A stretch of 64,000 nt of DNA from Flavobacteriales bacterium (GTDB taxonomy: Bacteria > Bacteroidota > Bacteroidia > Flavobacteriales_D > Crocinitomicaceae). Numbering within the stretch: position 1 is the stretch's first letter; every line of letters begins with the position of its first letter. The DNA is taken from positions 1 through 64,000 of the forward strand of contig CANLIL010000008.1 in NCBI GenBank assembly GCA_947491305.1, given 5' to 3'. This document shows positions 37,012 through 46,820 of this stretch, in pieces. The position numbers and the translations under genes are program-made. Under the pieces are notes generated by a model that did no database searches, was not told where the DNA came from, and saw only the letters and a list, made by a program, of their open reading frames with translations.

Positions 37012-37625
37012 TATTTCAAAATTGTTACGGTTGAACCTTTAGATCCAGGAATTGATCCTTTCACTACTAATAAATTCTTGTCTCCTAGAATTTTCAAAAT
37101 TTCTAAGTTTTCCGCGACAACGCGTTTGTTACCCATTTGTCCACCCATGCGCATTCCTTTGAATACACGTGCAGGGTAAGAACAAGCTCCAATGGAACCT
37201 GGTGCTCGCAAACGATTGTGTTGTCCGTGAGTTGCTTGTCCAACACCGGCAAAACCGTGTCGTTTAACAACCCCTTGAAAACCTTTTCCTTTTGAAGTTC
37301 CTGCGATACTAACGTATTCACCTTCTTCGAAGATGTCAACATTAACAAGATCTCCGAGATTTACGTTACCGAAACCTTTAAATTCAACCAACTTCGATTT
37401 TGGAGTTGTGTTAGCTTTTTTAAAGTGACCTTTCAATGCGTTTGGAGTATTTTTTTCCTTGCGGTCTCCAAAACCCAATTGAATAGCCTCGTAACCATCT
37501 CTGTCTTGTGTCTTAACCTGAGTTACAACACAAGGACCCGCTTCTATCACCGTGCATGGCATTGCTTTACCCTCGGCACTGTAGATGCTAGTCATTCCGA
37601 CTTTTCTACCAATAATTCCTGGCAT
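37011..37625 (-). CDS. rplC: 50S ribosomal protein L3
   Basis: Early-assembly 23S-binding protein. The 204 residues start [15 protein letters not shown] and hold the extended loop with [21 protein letters not shown] near 114-134, which contains the Gln that is a methylation target in other bacteria, and the [10 protein letters not shown] block near 163. Confidence 0.98.
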   Translation of the reverse strand: MPGIIGRKVGMTSIYSAEGKAMPCTVIEAGPCVVTQVKTQDRDGYEAIQLGFGDRKEKNTPNALKGHFKKANTTPKSKLVEFKGFGNVNLGDLVNVDIFEEGEYVSIAGTSKGKGFQGVVKRHGFAGVGQATHGQHNRLRAPGSIGACSYPARVFKGMRMGGQMGNKRVVAENLEILKILGDKNLLVVKGSIPGSKGSTVTILK

Positions 37626-37643
37626 ACTTTAACTATTTAATTA

Positions 37644-37949
37644 TTAAACTTTGATTTCTACGTCTACCCCACTAGGCAACTCTAATCTCATTAAAGCATC
37701 AACAGTTTTCGATGAAGAACTGTAAATGTCTAACAATCTTTTGTATGCACATAACTCAAATTGCTCACGCGCTTTTTTGTTAACATGTGGAGATTTTAAC
37801 ACTGTGTAAATGCGTTTGTGTGTAGGTAAGGGAATTGGTCCACTAACTACTGCACCTGTTGCTTTTACTGTTTTTACGATTTTTTCTGCTGACTTGTCAA
37901 CTAAGTTGTAATCGTATGATTTTAATTTGATTCTTATTTTTTGGCTCAT
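37644..37949 (-). CDS. rpsJ: 30S ribosomal protein S10
   Basis: Head protein that also joins NusB in transcription antitermination. The 101 residues include [27 protein letters not shown] (residues about 39-65; given here by its ends IPLPTHKR and KKAREQFE) and end [12 protein letters not shown]. It lies between fusA and rplC with no tuf gene, unlike the E. coli str operon. Confidence 0.98.
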   Translation of the reverse strand: MSQKIRIKLKSYDYNLVDKSAEKIVKTVKATGAVVSGPIPLPTHKRIYTVLKSPHVNKKAREQFELCAYKRLLDIYSSSSKTVDALMRLELPSGVDVEIKV

Positions 37950-37960
37950 TTACCTGAATA

Positions 37961-40069
37961 TTAAGCTGAAACTTTACCATTACTTTTTGCTACTACTTCT
38001 TCTGCAACATTTTTAGGTGCTTCAGCGAAGTGAGAGAACTCCATTGTTGAAGTTGCACGACCTGATGAAATTGTACGTAATTGAGTTACGTAACCAAACA
38101 TTTCAGATAAAGGAACATCCGCTTTTAAAACTTTAGCTCCATTTTTATCATCCATTCCTTTCATCATACCACGACGACGGTTTAAGTCACCTACAACATC
38201 ACCCATGTTTTCTTCTGGAGTGATTACTTCCAATTTCATAATTGGTTCCAATAAAATTGGGCGCGCATTTTTCAAAGCAGCTCTGTAAGCCATTTTTGCA
38301 CACAATTCAAAAGACAATGAATCTGAATCGACTGCATGGAACGAACCATCTAACAATTCAACTTTCATAGCTTCTACTGGAAACCCTGCCAAAACTCCAT
38401 TTTTCATAGATTCTTTGAATCCTTTTTCAACTGAAGGAACAAATTCACGAGGAATGTTACCACCTTTAATTGAATTAATGAATTCTAAACCTGATTTCTC
38501 TGGGTTATCTTGTGGACTAATTTTAACTACGATATCGGCAAATTTACCACGACCACCAGATTGTTTTTTGTAAACTTCTCTGTGATCAATAGAAGCAGTA
38601 ATGTCTTCACGGTATGTAACTTGAGGCGCACCTTGATTTACTTCAACTTTGAACTCACGTTTCAAACGGTCAATAATAATCTCTAAGTGTAACTCACCCA
38701 TTCCAGAGATGATCGTTTGACCAGACTCTTCATCCGTTTTTACGCGGAAAGTTGGATCTTCCTCAGCTAATTTATTTAAACCTGTTGACAATCTATCTGT
38801 ATCTGCTTGCGTTTTAGGTTCAATAGCAACCCCGATAACTGGATCTGGGAAGTCCATTGATTCCAAAATAATTGGATGACCTTCAGCACATAATGTATCA
38901 CCTGTACGAATATCTTTAAATCCAACAACAGCTCCGATATCTCCAGCACCTAACTCATCAATTTGATTTTGTTTATTTGCGTGCATTTGGAAGATACGAG
39001 AAATACGTTCTTTGTTTTCCGAACGTGTATTATATACATAAGAACCAGCTGGCAAAACACCAGAGTATGCTCTTACGAAACATAAACGTCCTACGAAAGG
39101 ATCAGTAGCAATTTTAAATGCTAAACCAGCAAATGGCTCATCGAAAGATGGCTGACGCGTAATAGGCTCATCCGTTTTAGGATTAATTCCAGTAATTGCC
39201 TCAACATCTAACGGAGATGGTAAAATTTCCATCACCATATCCAACATTGCTTGAACACCTTTATTTTTGAAAGAAGAACCACACATCATTGGAACAACTT
39301 TTCCAGAAATTGTAGCTGCACGTAATGCATTTAAAATTTCTCTCTCTGTCAATGAATTTTCGTCTTCGAAGAACTTCTCCATCAACGTTTCATCAAATTC
39401 AGCAACTGCTTCTAATAATTCACTTCTTAATCTTCTTGCATCTTCAATGATATCTGCAGGAATTTCAACTTCTTGGAAAGTCATTCCCATGTCGTTTTCG
39501 TTCCAAACAATACCTTTAAAATTAATTAAATCAACAACTCCTTTGAAGTTATCTTCATCACCAATGTTGATTTGTAATGGTAAAGCATGACTTCCTAACA
39601 TATCTTTCACCTGACGGCAAACATTTAAGAAATCTGCACCTTGACGGTCCATTTTATTAACGAAACCAATACGAGGAACATTGTAGTTATTAGCTAAACG
39701 CCAGTTTGTTTCAGATTGAGGTTCAACACCATCAACTGCTGAAAACAAGAACACTAAACCGTCTAATACTCTTAAAGAACGATTCACCTCAACTGTAAAG
39801 TCAACGTGTCCTGGTGTATCAATAATGTTTACATGGTAATCTTGTCCTCTGTATTTCCAACCAACTGTAGTTGCAGCAGAAGTAATTGTAATACCTCTTT
39901 CTTGCTCTTGCTCCATCCAGTCCATTGTAGCTCCACCATCGTGAACTTCACCAATTTTGTGATTTACACCAGAGTAGAAAAGGATTCTTTCTGTAGTTGT
40001 AGTTTTACCTGCATCAATGTGAGCGGCAATACCAATATTACGCGTATATTTTAGATCTCTTATCGCCAT
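37961..40069 (-). CDS. fusA: Elongation factor G
   Basis: GTPase that drives tRNA-mRNA translocation and, with RRF, ribosome recycling. The 702 residues show G1 AHIDAGKT at 16-23, [10 protein letters not shown] near 59, DTPGHVDF near 87 and [10 protein letters not shown] near 141, followed by domains II-V ([16 protein letters not shown] near 456; the C-terminal [16 protein letters not shown] near 660). Length and the single-copy position in the str operon indicate the housekeeping EF-G. Confidence 0.98.
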   Translation of the reverse strand: MAIRDLKYTRNIGIAAHIDAGKTTTTERILFYSGVNHKIGEVHDGGATMDWMEQEQERGITITSAATTVGWKYRGQDYHVNIIDTPGHVDFTVEVNRSLRVLDGLVFLFSAVDGVEPQSETNWRLANNYNVPRIGFVNKMDRQGADFLNVCRQVKDMLGSHALPLQINIGDEDNFKGVVDLINFKGIVWNENDMGMTFQEVEIPADIIEDARRLRSELLEAVAEFDETLMEKFFEDENSLTEREILNALRAATISGKVVPMMCGSSFKNKGVQAMLDMVMEILPSPLDVEAITGINPKTDEPITRQPSFDEPFAGLAFKIATDPFVGRLCFVRAYSGVLPAGSYVYNTRSENKERISRIFQMHANKQNQIDELGAGDIGAVVGFKDIRTGDTLCAEGHPIILESMDFPDPVIGVAIEPKTQADTDRLSTGLNKLAEEDPTFRVKTDEESGQTIISGMGELHLEIIIDRLKREFKVEVNQGAPQVTYREDITASIDHREVYKKQSGGRGKFADIVVKISPQDNPEKSGLEFINSIKGGNIPREFVPSVEKGFKESMKNGVLAGFPVEAMKVELLDGSFHAVDSDSLSFELCAKMAYRAALKNARPILLEPIMKLEVITPEENMGDVVGDLNRRRGMMKGMDDKNGAKVLKADVPLSEMFGYVTQLRTISSGRATSTMEFSHFAEAPKNVAEEVVAKSNGKVSA

Positions 40070-40074
40070 ATCAA

Positions 40075-40545
40075 TTAAAATCTAAAGTGTGAGAATGCTT
40101 TGTTCGCCTCAGCCATTCTTAATGTGTCTTCTTTTTTCTTGTAGGCAGCACCTTCTTCTTTCGAAGCAGCAATGATTTCAGAAGCTAATTTACCAGCCAT
40201 CGTTTTCTCATTACGTTTACGCGAGTAACCAATTAACCATTTCATAGCTAAAGAAGCTTTTCTTTCTTCACGAACTGGTGTAGGGATTTGGAAAGTAGCT
40301 CCACCAACACGGCGACTACGAACCTCAACACTTGGAGTAATATTTTCTATTGCTTTTCTCCAAACGTCTAATCCATCTTGATCTTCAATTTTCTTGTCTA
40401 CGATTTCGATTGCCTCGTAGAATATTTTAAATGCTAAATTCTTTTTCCCGTCGTACATTAAGTTATTAACGAATTTTGTTACAACAACATCGTTAAACTT
40501 TGGATCCGGGAGAATGGCAATTTTTTTGGCTTTTCTTCTTCTCAT
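40075..40545 (-). CDS. rpsG: 30S ribosomal protein S7
   Basis: Primary binder of the 16S 3' major domain, and in E. coli the str-operon autoregulator. The 156 residues start [19 protein letters not shown] and contain [19 protein letters not shown] near 73-91. It lies 16 bases after rpsL and 5 bases before fusA. Confidence 0.98.
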   Translation of the reverse strand: MRRRKAKKIAILPDPKFNDVVVTKFVNNLMYDGKKNLAFKIFYEAIEIVDKKIEDQDGLDVWRKAIENITPSVEVRSRRVGGATFQIPTPVREERKASLAMKWLIGYSRKRNEKTMAGKLASEIIAASKEEGAAYKKKEDTLRMAEANKAFSHFRF

Positions 40546-40561
40546 CTCTTAAAAGCTTTAA

Positions 40562-40939
40562 TTATTTTTGTTTAGGTCTTTTCGTTCCATACTTAGAACG
40601 ACGTTGTGTTCTTCCTTCTACTCCAGCTGTATCTTCAGCTCCTCGTACGATGTGGTATCTAACCCCTGGAAGATCTTTTACTCTTCCTCCACGTACAAGT
40701 ACTAATGAGTGCTCTTGTAAATTGTGACCTTCACCACCGATGTAAGCGTTGACTTCCTTTCCGTTGGTCAAACGCACCCTTGCAACTTTTCGCATTGCAG
40801 AGTTCGGCTTTTTAGGAGTAGTGGTGTAAACACGTACACATACCCCTTTACGCTGTGGACAAGAATCAAGTGCGGCAGATTTACTCTTCTTCACTACCGC
40901 TGTTCTTCCTTTGCGAACTAATTGTTGAATAGTTGGCAT
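40562..40939 (-). CDS. rpsL: 30S ribosomal protein S12
   Basis: Decoding-centre protein. The 125 residues carry [11 protein letters not shown] at 41-51 and [13 protein letters not shown] at 84-96. Lys43 and Lys88, where streptomycin-resistance changes usually fall, are both wild type, and Asp89 is the usual methylthiolation site. It is the first gene of the 32-gene run, with a clear promoter 57-87 bases upstream and a hairpin at the predicted 5' end of the mRNA. Confidence 0.98.
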   Translation of the reverse strand: MPTIQQLVRKGRTAVVKKSKSAALDSCPQRKGVCVRVYTTTPKKPNSAMRKVARVRLTNGKEVNAYIGGEGHNLQEHSLVLVRGGRVKDLPGVRYHIVRGAEDTAGVEGRTQRRSKYGTKRPKQK

Positions 40940-40971
40940 AAAATACTCTTAATTTTATAAATAAATAAATT

Positions 40972-40991
40972 CCTTCAAACACACTTTGAGG
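40972..40991 (-). promoter_or_regulatory. Hairpin at the 5' end of the rpsL leader
   Basis: The minus-strand RNA CCUCAAA/UUUGAAGG pairs with one bulged A around a GUGUG loop. It starts at about the predicted transcription start of the operon. A role in mRNA stability or autoregulation is possible but unproven. Confidence 0.45.
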
Positions 40992-40995
40992 GGTG

Positions 40996-41026
40996 CAAAG
41001 ATAAACAATTATTTTTATAAACCAAC
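40996..41026 (-). promoter_or_regulatory. Promoter of the str-S10-spc-alpha gene run
   Basis: On the minus strand a GTTG -33 box (41023-41026) is followed after 19 bases by TATCTTTG (40996-41003), a perfect TAnnTTTG -7 element, then C. The leader to the rpsL ATG is about 50 bases. I found no comparably good promoter inside the run. Confidence 0.8.
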
Positions 41027-41099
41027 TAGTTAGCTAAAAAAGATGTTTTTTTTCACAATTATGTGTTTGCATTTTTTATTTTTGAATTTTAGAAATAAA

Positions 41100-41122
41100 A
41101 AAAGCGCCTATTAAGCGCTTTT
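41100..41122 (-). terminator. Terminator after the outer-membrane protein gene
   Basis: A perfect 8-bp stem AAAAGCGC/GCGCTTTT with a 7-base loop; on the minus strand it is followed by a T run. It lies 21 bases below the stop of the 41144-41764 gene. Confidence 0.85.
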
Positions 41123-41143
41123 AATTCCAAATAGGATATTTAA

Positions 41144-41764
41144 TTATTGTCCAAATGGGTAATAAACTCCAATTGTCATTAAAAATTTATTATCTCTTGT
41201 GAAACCTGGAGTAGAATTAATACCATATGTGAAAGAACCTCGAATTCCTAATAAACGATCACTCAATTCAAATTGACCTCCTAAACCAAGCGTTGGGCCT
41301 ACAACTGCTCCAATTACAGGCGCAACGTATGAATCTCCAAACTCTGCAGTAGATGTTGACGAAGCAAATCCATAAGAAAAACCTAAACCAATATTAAAAT
41401 TAGCATCATCTATGTCACCCATATAATATTCTGCCATAATAGGAAATTGGTAACCTATTGCTCCACCTGTTTGAGAATTTATATTAAAACCAAGAGAGGG
41501 ATAAGCAGAAACAGCAAAATTTGAATGTCTTGACAATTCGAAGCCTAATGTAGCTTTATAAAATACACTTGGAACTGACGCAATAGATAAACCTGATTCT
41601 GATCCAGTAGAAATACCATTTCCATCAAAATAAGAATAATCATAGTCATAACTATAAATTCCAATCAATGCTTGAACTCCAATACCATGGAAATATTCTT
41701 GCGCTTGTGCTTTTTGATTTGATAATGCAGCAAAAAGCATAGCTGCAATCACTAATTTTTTCAT
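41144..41764 (-). CDS. Exported outer-membrane beta-barrel-like protein
   Basis: A 206-residue protein with a signal peptide (MKKLVIAAMLFAALSNQKAQA, cleavage near AQAQ) and alternating hydrophobic/polar strands typical of small outer-membrane barrels, for example VFYKATLGFELSRHSNFAVS and FNIGLGFSYGFAS. Near the end LLGIRGSFTYGIN resembles a penultimate barrel strand. It ends YYPFGQ, without a terminal Phe. No specific family is recognised. It is monocistronic, with its own promoter (41786-41815) and terminator. Confidence 0.6.
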   Translation of the reverse strand: MKKLVIAAMLFAALSNQKAQAQEYFHGIGVQALIGIYSYDYDYSYFDGNGISTGSESGLSIASVPSVFYKATLGFELSRHSNFAVSAYPSLGFNINSQTGGAIGYQFPIMAEYYMGDIDDANFNIGLGFSYGFASSTSTAEFGDSYVAPVIGAVVGPTLGLGGQFELSDRLLGIRGSFTYGINSTPGFTRDNKFLMTIGVYYPFGQ

Positions 41765-41785
41765 AAATAATCATTTTAGGTTCGG

Positions 41786-41815
41786 CAAAAATAACAATAA
41801 ATAATTAAATGCAAA
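41786..41815 (-). promoter_or_regulatory. Promoter of the outer-membrane protein gene
   Basis: On the minus strand a TTTG -33 box (41812-41815) is followed after 18 bases by TATTTTTG (41786-41793), a perfect Bacteroidota promoter. It abuts the pdhB terminator. The leader would be about 16-20 bases. Confidence 0.8.
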
Positions 41816-41840
41816 AAAAAAGAGGCATAAAACCTCTTTA
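41815..41840 (-). terminator. Terminator after pdhB
   Basis: Stem AAAGAGG/CCTCTTT (41819-41825 with 41833-41839) with a 7-base loop, followed on the minus strand by a run of T. It lies 22 bases below the pdhB stop. Confidence 0.85.
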
Positions 41841-41861
41841 AAATGAAAAAAATATTTTCAA

Positions 41862-42842
41862 TTAGTTTCTGTATAACGTACTTTTAACCGCTTTTATTAA
41901 TCGCTCAATATTTGGCAATGCTTCATCAATTAAAGTTGGAGAAAATGCAAAAGGTGTATCTGTTTGTGTAACACGCATAACTGGTGCATCTAAATAATCA
42001 AATGCATACCGTTGTAAATGATATGAAATCTCTGAAGAAATTGAAGCCAATGGCCAAGATTCTTCTAACACAACACATCTGTTTGTCTTCTTAACTGACT
42101 CAACAACACATGCATAATCAATTGGACGAATTGTTCTTAAGTCGATAATTTCAACAGAAATCCCTTCTTTTTCCAATAACTCAGCTGCTTCATAAGCGAC
42201 TTTAATTATTTTTCCAAATGAAACAATCGTTACATCAGTTCCTTTTCTTTTGATATCAGCAACTCCAATTGGAATAATGTATTCTCCTTCAGGAATCTCA
42301 CCTTTATCTCCATACATTTTTTCAGATTCTAAAAAAACAACTGGATCATTGTCTCTGATTGCTGCTTTTAATAAACCTTTAGCATCATATGGATTTGATG
42401 GTGTAATTACTTTTAAACCTGGTACGTGTGCGTAAAAAGCTTCAAATGATTGAGAATGCGTCGCTCCAAGCTGACCTGCAGTTCCGTTTCCTCCTCTAAA
42501 AACAATTGGACAGTGGTATTGTCCACCAGACATTTGCAACATTTTTGCAGCACTGTTAATTATTTGATCAGCTGCTAAAATTGCGAAATTCCAGGTCATA
42601 AATTCAACTATTGGGCGCAAGCCATTCATCGAAGCACCGACTGCAATTCCAGCAAAACCTAATTCAGCAATTGGCGTGTCGATTACTCGTTTCTCACCAA
42701 ATTCGTCAAGCATTCCTTGAGATACCTTGTAAGCGCCATTGTATTCAGCGACTTCTTCACCCATTAAAAAAACGGACTCATCACGACGCATTTCTTCTGA
42801 CATTGCTTCTCTTAATGCTTCTCTAAATTGAACAGTTTTCAT
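41862..42842 (-). CDS. pdhB: Pyruvate dehydrogenase E1 component, beta subunit
   Basis: With the alpha subunit, decarboxylates pyruvate on thiamine diphosphate and acetylates the E2 lipoyl group. The 326 residues begin QFREALREAMSEEMRRDESV and contain GEEVAEYNGAYKVSQG (the ThDP-region Glu), GGQYHCPIVFRGGNGTAGQL near 125-144, and the C-terminal transketolase domain with VVLEESWPLASI near 262. The E1 alpha and E2 genes are not next to it. A branched-chain 2-oxoacid E1-beta is a less likely alternative. Confidence 0.9.
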   Translation of the reverse strand: MKTVQFREALREAMSEEMRRDESVFLMGEEVAEYNGAYKVSQGMLDEFGEKRVIDTPIAELGFAGIAVGASMNGLRPIVEFMTWNFAILAADQIINSAAKMLQMSGGQYHCPIVFRGGNGTAGQLGATHSQSFEAFYAHVPGLKVITPSNPYDAKGLLKAAIRDNDPVVFLESEKMYGDKGEIPEGEYIIPIGVADIKRKGTDVTIVSFGKIIKVAYEAAELLEKEGISVEIIDLRTIRPIDYACVVESVKKTNRCVVLEESWPLASISSEISYHLQRYAFDYLDAPVMRVTQTDTPFAFSPTLIDEALPNIERLIKAVKSTLYRN

Positions 42843-43152
42843 AGCTATAAATTTAATCGCTTTTGTTTCTAAACAACTAAAATGAATTTTATTAAAAAAA
42901 TATCTGATAATTCATTTTTAGGATGCCAAAATTAATAAACTTTAAACAATGTACAATACCCTTTTTTAAAGTTCGTTTAAAAAAAAGCATAAGTTAGTGT
43001 AAAAATGACGCTTTGTCTATTGATACTATAATTCAAAAAACCTTTGTTCCATTGATTTTTTGTTTTTTATTTGAATTTTGTTTTTTCAAGTTTAAATGAA
43101 CATTCTAGTCTGAAATTTTGTTATAAATTTGCAACCGATAAAATAATCTAAG
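42843..43152. other. 310-bp divergent intergenic region pdhB/etfB
   Basis: Very AT-rich spacer with no ORF. It must hold divergent promoters. On the etfB side TAAATTTG at 43124-43131 is a good -7 box. On the pdhB side the minus strand has TAAATTTA just before the ATG. Runs of T and A near 42960-42990 and 43050-43090 are otherwise featureless to me. Confidence 0.6.
43124..43131 (+). promoter_or_regulatory. Promoter -7 element for etfBA
   Basis: TAAATTTG is a perfect match to TAnnTTTG, followed by C, 21 bases before the etfB ATG. No convincing -33 TTTG lies at the usual spacing. Confidence 0.5.
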
Positions 43153-43893
43153 ATGAAAATACTTGTATGTATCAGTAAATCACCTGACACAACTTCAAAA
43201 ATTGCCTTTACAGACAATAATACTAAGTTTGATGAAAATGGTGTTCAATACATTGTTAACCCTTATGACGAATGGTATGCATTGGTAAGAGCGTTAGAAT
43301 TAAAAGAAACAATTGGAGGGAATGTCACAATTGTAACTGTTGGAAATGCAGGAGATGAAGCTATCATTCGAAAAGCTTTAGCAATTGGAGCTGACGAGGC
43401 TGTAAGAATTGATGCGGATCCAACAGATGCCTATTTTACAGCAATTCAAATTGCAGAATACGCAAAAGCAAATGGATTTGATTTGGTGTTAACTGGAAAA
43501 GAAACGATCAATTACAATGGTTCCCAAGTTGGAGGAATGATTGCTGAAGCAATGGATTTACCATTTATATCATTGGCAACAAAATTAGATGCTGTCGGTT
43601 CAACGTTAACATTAGAACGAGAAATCGTTGGAGGTGTTCAAGTTTTAGAAGTTCAATCGCCTGTAGTGGTGTCATGTGCAAAAGGTATGGCTGAACAACG
43701 CATACCAAATATGCGTGGAATTATGGCTGCACGAACAAAGCCACTTCACGTAATTGCTCCTGTTGCTGTTGATTTATTAACTTCTTACACCACTTATACT
43801 ATGCCGAATACAAAATCAGCATGTAAAATCATCGATCCTTCCAACATGGATGAATTAGTTGAATTATTGCACAACGAAGCCAAAGTAATTTAA
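43153..43893 (+). CDS. etfB: Electron transfer flavoprotein, beta subunit
   Basis: Together with EtfA accepts electrons from acyl-CoA dehydrogenases and passes them to the quinone pool. The 246 residues start MKILVCISKSPDTTSKIAF and include NPYDEWYALVRALELKE near 37-53, the AMP-site DLVLTGKETINYNGSQVGGM near 115-134, and AEQRIPNMRGIMAARTKPL near 182-200. It precedes etfA by 16 bases, a conserved pair, and fits the presence of beta-oxidation genes in the window. Confidence 0.96.
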   Translation: MKILVCISKSPDTTSKIAFTDNNTKFDENGVQYIVNPYDEWYALVRALELKETIGGNVTIVTVGNAGDEAIIRKALAIGADEAVRIDADPTDAYFTAIQIAEYAKANGFDLVLTGKETINYNGSQVGGMIAEAMDLPFISLATKLDAVGSTLTLEREIVGGVQVLEVQSPVVVSCAKGMAEQRIPNMRGIMAARTKPLHVIAPVAVDLLTSYTTYTMPNTKSACKIIDPSNMDELVELLHNEAKVI

Positions 43894-43909
43894 TCTTAAA
43901 AAAATCAAA

Positions 43910-44854
43910 ATGTCTACACTAGTATATATAAATAGTAACAACGGATTAAATAAAGCAGCTTTAGAAGTTGTTACGTATAGTAAAAATTTAGGTGAGAATG
44001 TTACTGTTGTTTCCACAGGTTCATCAACTATTGATTTATTAACAACCTTAGGACAATACGGCGCATCAAAAGTAATATTTGATGCTTCAATAACAGGCGA
44101 TGATTCTCAACAATTAACCGAATTAATTGCTGCAGTTGCTGCCTCAGAAAATGCTTCTACGATTGTATTTTCACATGATGTTGTCGCAAAAGCGATTGCG
44201 CCTCGATTATCTGTTAAATTAAAAGCAGGATTAGTTTCTGGAGCAATCGAAGCACCAAATGCTGATGGATCGATTAATGTGAATGTTTTCTCTGGTAAAG
44301 CCTTTGGAAGTGTAAAAGTAACAAGTGATAAAAAAATCGTTTCTCTTTTACCAAATAGTATTCAGCCAAGTATAACAGGAAGTAATTGTCCTGTAGAAGC
44401 ATTTGGTGGGACACTAGCTCCTTCTAAAATTAAAGTTATCAGTACAAAAAAACCAGAAGGTGCTATTCCACTTCCAGAAGCTGAATTAGTAGTTTCTGCA
44501 GGTAGAGGATTAAAAGGACCAGAAAACTGGGGAATAGTAGAAGATTTAGCAAATGCTTTAGGCGCTGCAACAGCTTGTTCACGACCAGTATCAGATATCG
44601 GTTGGAGACCGCATCATGAACACGTTGGTCAAACTGGAATTGCTATTCGCCCGAATTTATACATTGCAGCTGGAATTTCTGGCGCAATTCAGCATTTAGC
44701 GGGTGTAAACGGTTCTAAAGTTATTGTAGTAATTAATACCGACTCAGAAGCGCCATTTTTTAAAGCAGCTGACTATGGTATTATAGGTGATGCTTTCGAA
44801 GTTTTACCTCGATTAACAGCAGCAGTAAAAAAATTCAAGGCTGAAAATCATTAA
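43910..44854 (+). CDS. etfA: Electron transfer flavoprotein, alpha subunit
   Basis: FAD-binding subunit of ETF. The 314 residues have an N-terminal alpha/beta domain and the C-terminal FAD domain from about 190 with VSAGRGLKGPENWGIV, CSRPVSDIGWRPHHEHVGQT near 223-242, IRPNLYIAAGISGAIQH near 247, and VVINTDSEAPFFKAADYGI near 276. A terminator follows at 44898. Confidence 0.97.
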   Translation: MSTLVYINSNNGLNKAALEVVTYSKNLGENVTVVSTGSSTIDLLTTLGQYGASKVIFDASITGDDSQQLTELIAAVAASENASTIVFSHDVVAKAIAPRLSVKLKAGLVSGAIEAPNADGSINVNVFSGKAFGSVKVTSDKKIVSLLPNSIQPSITGSNCPVEAFGGTLAPSKIKVISTKKPEGAIPLPEAELVVSAGRGLKGPENWGIVEDLANALGAATACSRPVSDIGWRPHHEHVGQTGIAIRPNLYIAAGISGAIQHLAGVNGSKVIVVINTDSEAPFFKAADYGIIGDAFEVLPRLTAAVKKFKAENH

Positions 44855-44897
44855 TTTACAAGAATAAAAATTGTAACTTTACTAAAATAATATTTAA

Positions 44898-44926
44898 AAG
44901 GGAAGCAGCAATGCTTCCTTCTTTGT
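44898..44926 (+). terminator. Terminator after etfA
   Basis: Stem AGGGAAGCA/TGCTTCCTT with a 4-base loop and one G-U wobble on the plus strand, followed by TCTTTGTTT. It separates etfBA from the next operon. Confidence 0.8.
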
Positions 44927-44954
44927 TTCAACACTTAAAATCTTCTTAGGAAGG

Positions 44955-45542
44955 ATGAATAAAATAAAACTAGAAATTGCGGGTCTTTCATACAGCCAAA
45001 CTCAATCTGGAGCATATGCATTAGTGTTGGTGGAAACGGGTGGAAAACGTCAATTACCAATAATTATTGGCAGTTTTGAAGCACAAGCAATTGCCATTGA
45101 ATTGGAGAAAATGACGCCAACTCGACCATTGACGCATGACTTATTTAAAAGCTTTGCACAATCTTTTTCTATCCAAGTAAAAGAAGTTGTTATCTATAAT
45201 TTAAATGAGGGTATTTTCTATGCAAAATTGATTTGTGAAAGAGAGGGCATGATTACTGAAATTGACGCACGTACTTCTGACGCTATTGCTATTGGAATTC
45301 GATTTAATGCAATTATTTACACCTTTGAATCTATATTATCAAATGCTGGAGTTCTTTTAGACGAGAATGAATTCGAAGTACCAAAATTGGAAGAAGAAGA
45401 AAAAGATGAACTAGAAACAAATTCTTTTTTAAATTTATCCATCGAAGAATTAACAGCGCAATTAAATGAAGCACTGGAAAATGAAGCCTATGAAATTGCT
45501 TCTAAAATTCGAGACGAAATTAATAAAAGAACGTCTAAATAA
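44955..45542 (+). CDS. Bifunctional nuclease (DUF151/BFN) family protein with UVR motif
   Basis: A 195-residue cytoplasmic protein. The BFN domain (about 1-130) shows RQLPIIIGSFEAQAIAIELE near 30-49, RPLTHDLFKSF near 56, and DARTSDAIAIGIRFNAIIY near 101-119, hallmarks of the plant and bacterial BFN family, for which nuclease activity has been reported. The C-terminal LTAQLNEALENEAYEIASKIRDEI region (about 165-190) resembles the UvrB/UvrC (UVR) interaction helix pair. It leads a tight plus-strand operon. Confidence 0.85.
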   Translation: MNKIKLEIAGLSYSQTQSGAYALVLVETGGKRQLPIIIGSFEAQAIAIELEKMTPTRPLTHDLFKSFAQSFSIQVKEVVIYNLNEGIFYAKLICEREGMITEIDARTSDAIAIGIRFNAIIYTFESILSNAGVLLDENEFEVPKLEEEEKDELETNSFLNLSIEELTAQLNEALENEAYEIASKIRDEINKRTSK

Positions 45543-45559
45543 TAATAAAAACTACTACC

Positions 45560-46819
45560 ATGTTTTCATTAAAACAACGTCTGATTTTCATGAATTTCTT
45601 GCAATTTTTTGTTTGGGGAGCATGGTTAATTACAATTGCAAATTACTGGTTTGACACAAAACATTGGTCCCCCTCAGAATTTGGAGCTATATTTTCTACG
45701 TTAGGGATTTCTTCATTGTTTATGCCTACAATTATGGGGATTCTTGCAGATCGTTGGATCAACGTTGAAAAACTATATGCTATTTTACACATAGTAGGAG
45801 GTTTATTCTTAGCATATATTCCTTTTGTCTCAAATTCATCGGATTTCTTCTGGATTATTTTCTTTGCAATGATGTGCTACATGCCAACAATTGCTCTTTC
45901 TAATTCTATTTCTTATTCTACCCTAAAGAATAATAATCTAGACATTGTAAAAGACTTTCCGCCAATTCGCGTTTGGGGTACGGTTGGATTTATAGCTGCA
46001 ATGTGGGTCACGAATTTAACCGGAAATAAAGCATCTGAAAATCAATTTTACATTGCTGCGATTTCTGCAATTATATTAGGTATTTATTCATTTACATTGC
46101 CAAAATGTCCGCCACAAAAGACAGGCTCAAAAAGTAACAAGCTAGATGAAATCATTGGATTAGATGCTTTTAAGCTATTTAAAACCTACAAAATGGCTTT
46201 GTTTTTCTTATTCTCAATGTTATTAGGTGCAGCATTGCAATTAACAAACATGTATGGCGATGTTTATTTGTCTGAATTTAAAAATATTGCAGCCTACAAA
46301 AATTTATGGGTGGTGGAGCATTCTACCATCATCATGTCTATTTCTCAAGTTTCAGAAACACTTTTCATACTCGCAATTCCCTTCTTTTTAAAACGTTTTG
46401 GGATAAAACGTGTCATGTTAATCAGCATGTTTGCATGGGTACTTAGATTTGGCTTGTTAGCATACGGAAATCCTGCAGAAGGCTTATGGATGATTATTGT
46501 TTCATGCATTGTTTATGGGATGGCTTTTGACTTTTTCAATGTTTCTGGTTCTTTATTTATTGAAACGACTACTTCTTCACGAATTCGTTCAAGCGCACAA
46601 GGTTTATTTATGATGATGACCAATGGTTTTGGTGCCATTCTAGGTAGTTTTTCGAGCGGAATTATCATAGAAAAATTCTACAAATTAGCTGATGGCGGAA
46701 ATGATTGGAAAGGAATTTGGTTATTGTTTGCTGCTTATGCTTTAATTGTTGCTGTATTGTTTGCTTTGTTTTTCAAACACAAACACGACCCCAACGAACG
46801 TGTCGAAATCAATCATTAA
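45560..46819 (+). CDS. MFS nucleoside permease (nucleoside:H+ symporter family)
   Basis: A 419-residue inner-membrane carrier with about 12 predicted membrane helices. The start RLIFMNFLQFFVWGAWLITI and MGILADRWINVEKLYAILHI near 54-73 match the NupG/XapB-like nucleoside:H+ symporter group of the major facilitator superfamily, as does the mid-loop VWGTVGFIAAMW. The likely substrates are nucleosides; specificity is not visible from sequence. It lies 17 bases after the BFN gene and one base before the next start. Confidence 0.85.
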   Translation: MFSLKQRLIFMNFLQFFVWGAWLITIANYWFDTKHWSPSEFGAIFSTLGISSLFMPTIMGILADRWINVEKLYAILHIVGGLFLAYIPFVSNSSDFFWIIFFAMMCYMPTIALSNSISYSTLKNNNLDIVKDFPPIRVWGTVGFIAAMWVTNLTGNKASENQFYIAAISAIILGIYSFTLPKCPPQKTGSKSNKLDEIIGLDAFKLFKTYKMALFFLFSMLLGAALQLTNMYGDVYLSEFKNIAAYKNLWVVEHSTIIMSISQVSETLFILAIPFFLKRFGIKRVMLISMFAWVLRFGLLAYGNPAEGLWMIIVSCIVYGMAFDFFNVSGSLFIETTTSSRIRSSAQGLFMMMTNGFGAILGSFSSGIIIEKFYKLADGGNDWKGIWLLFAAYALIVAVLFALFFKHKHDPNERVEINH

Positions 46820-46820
46820 A

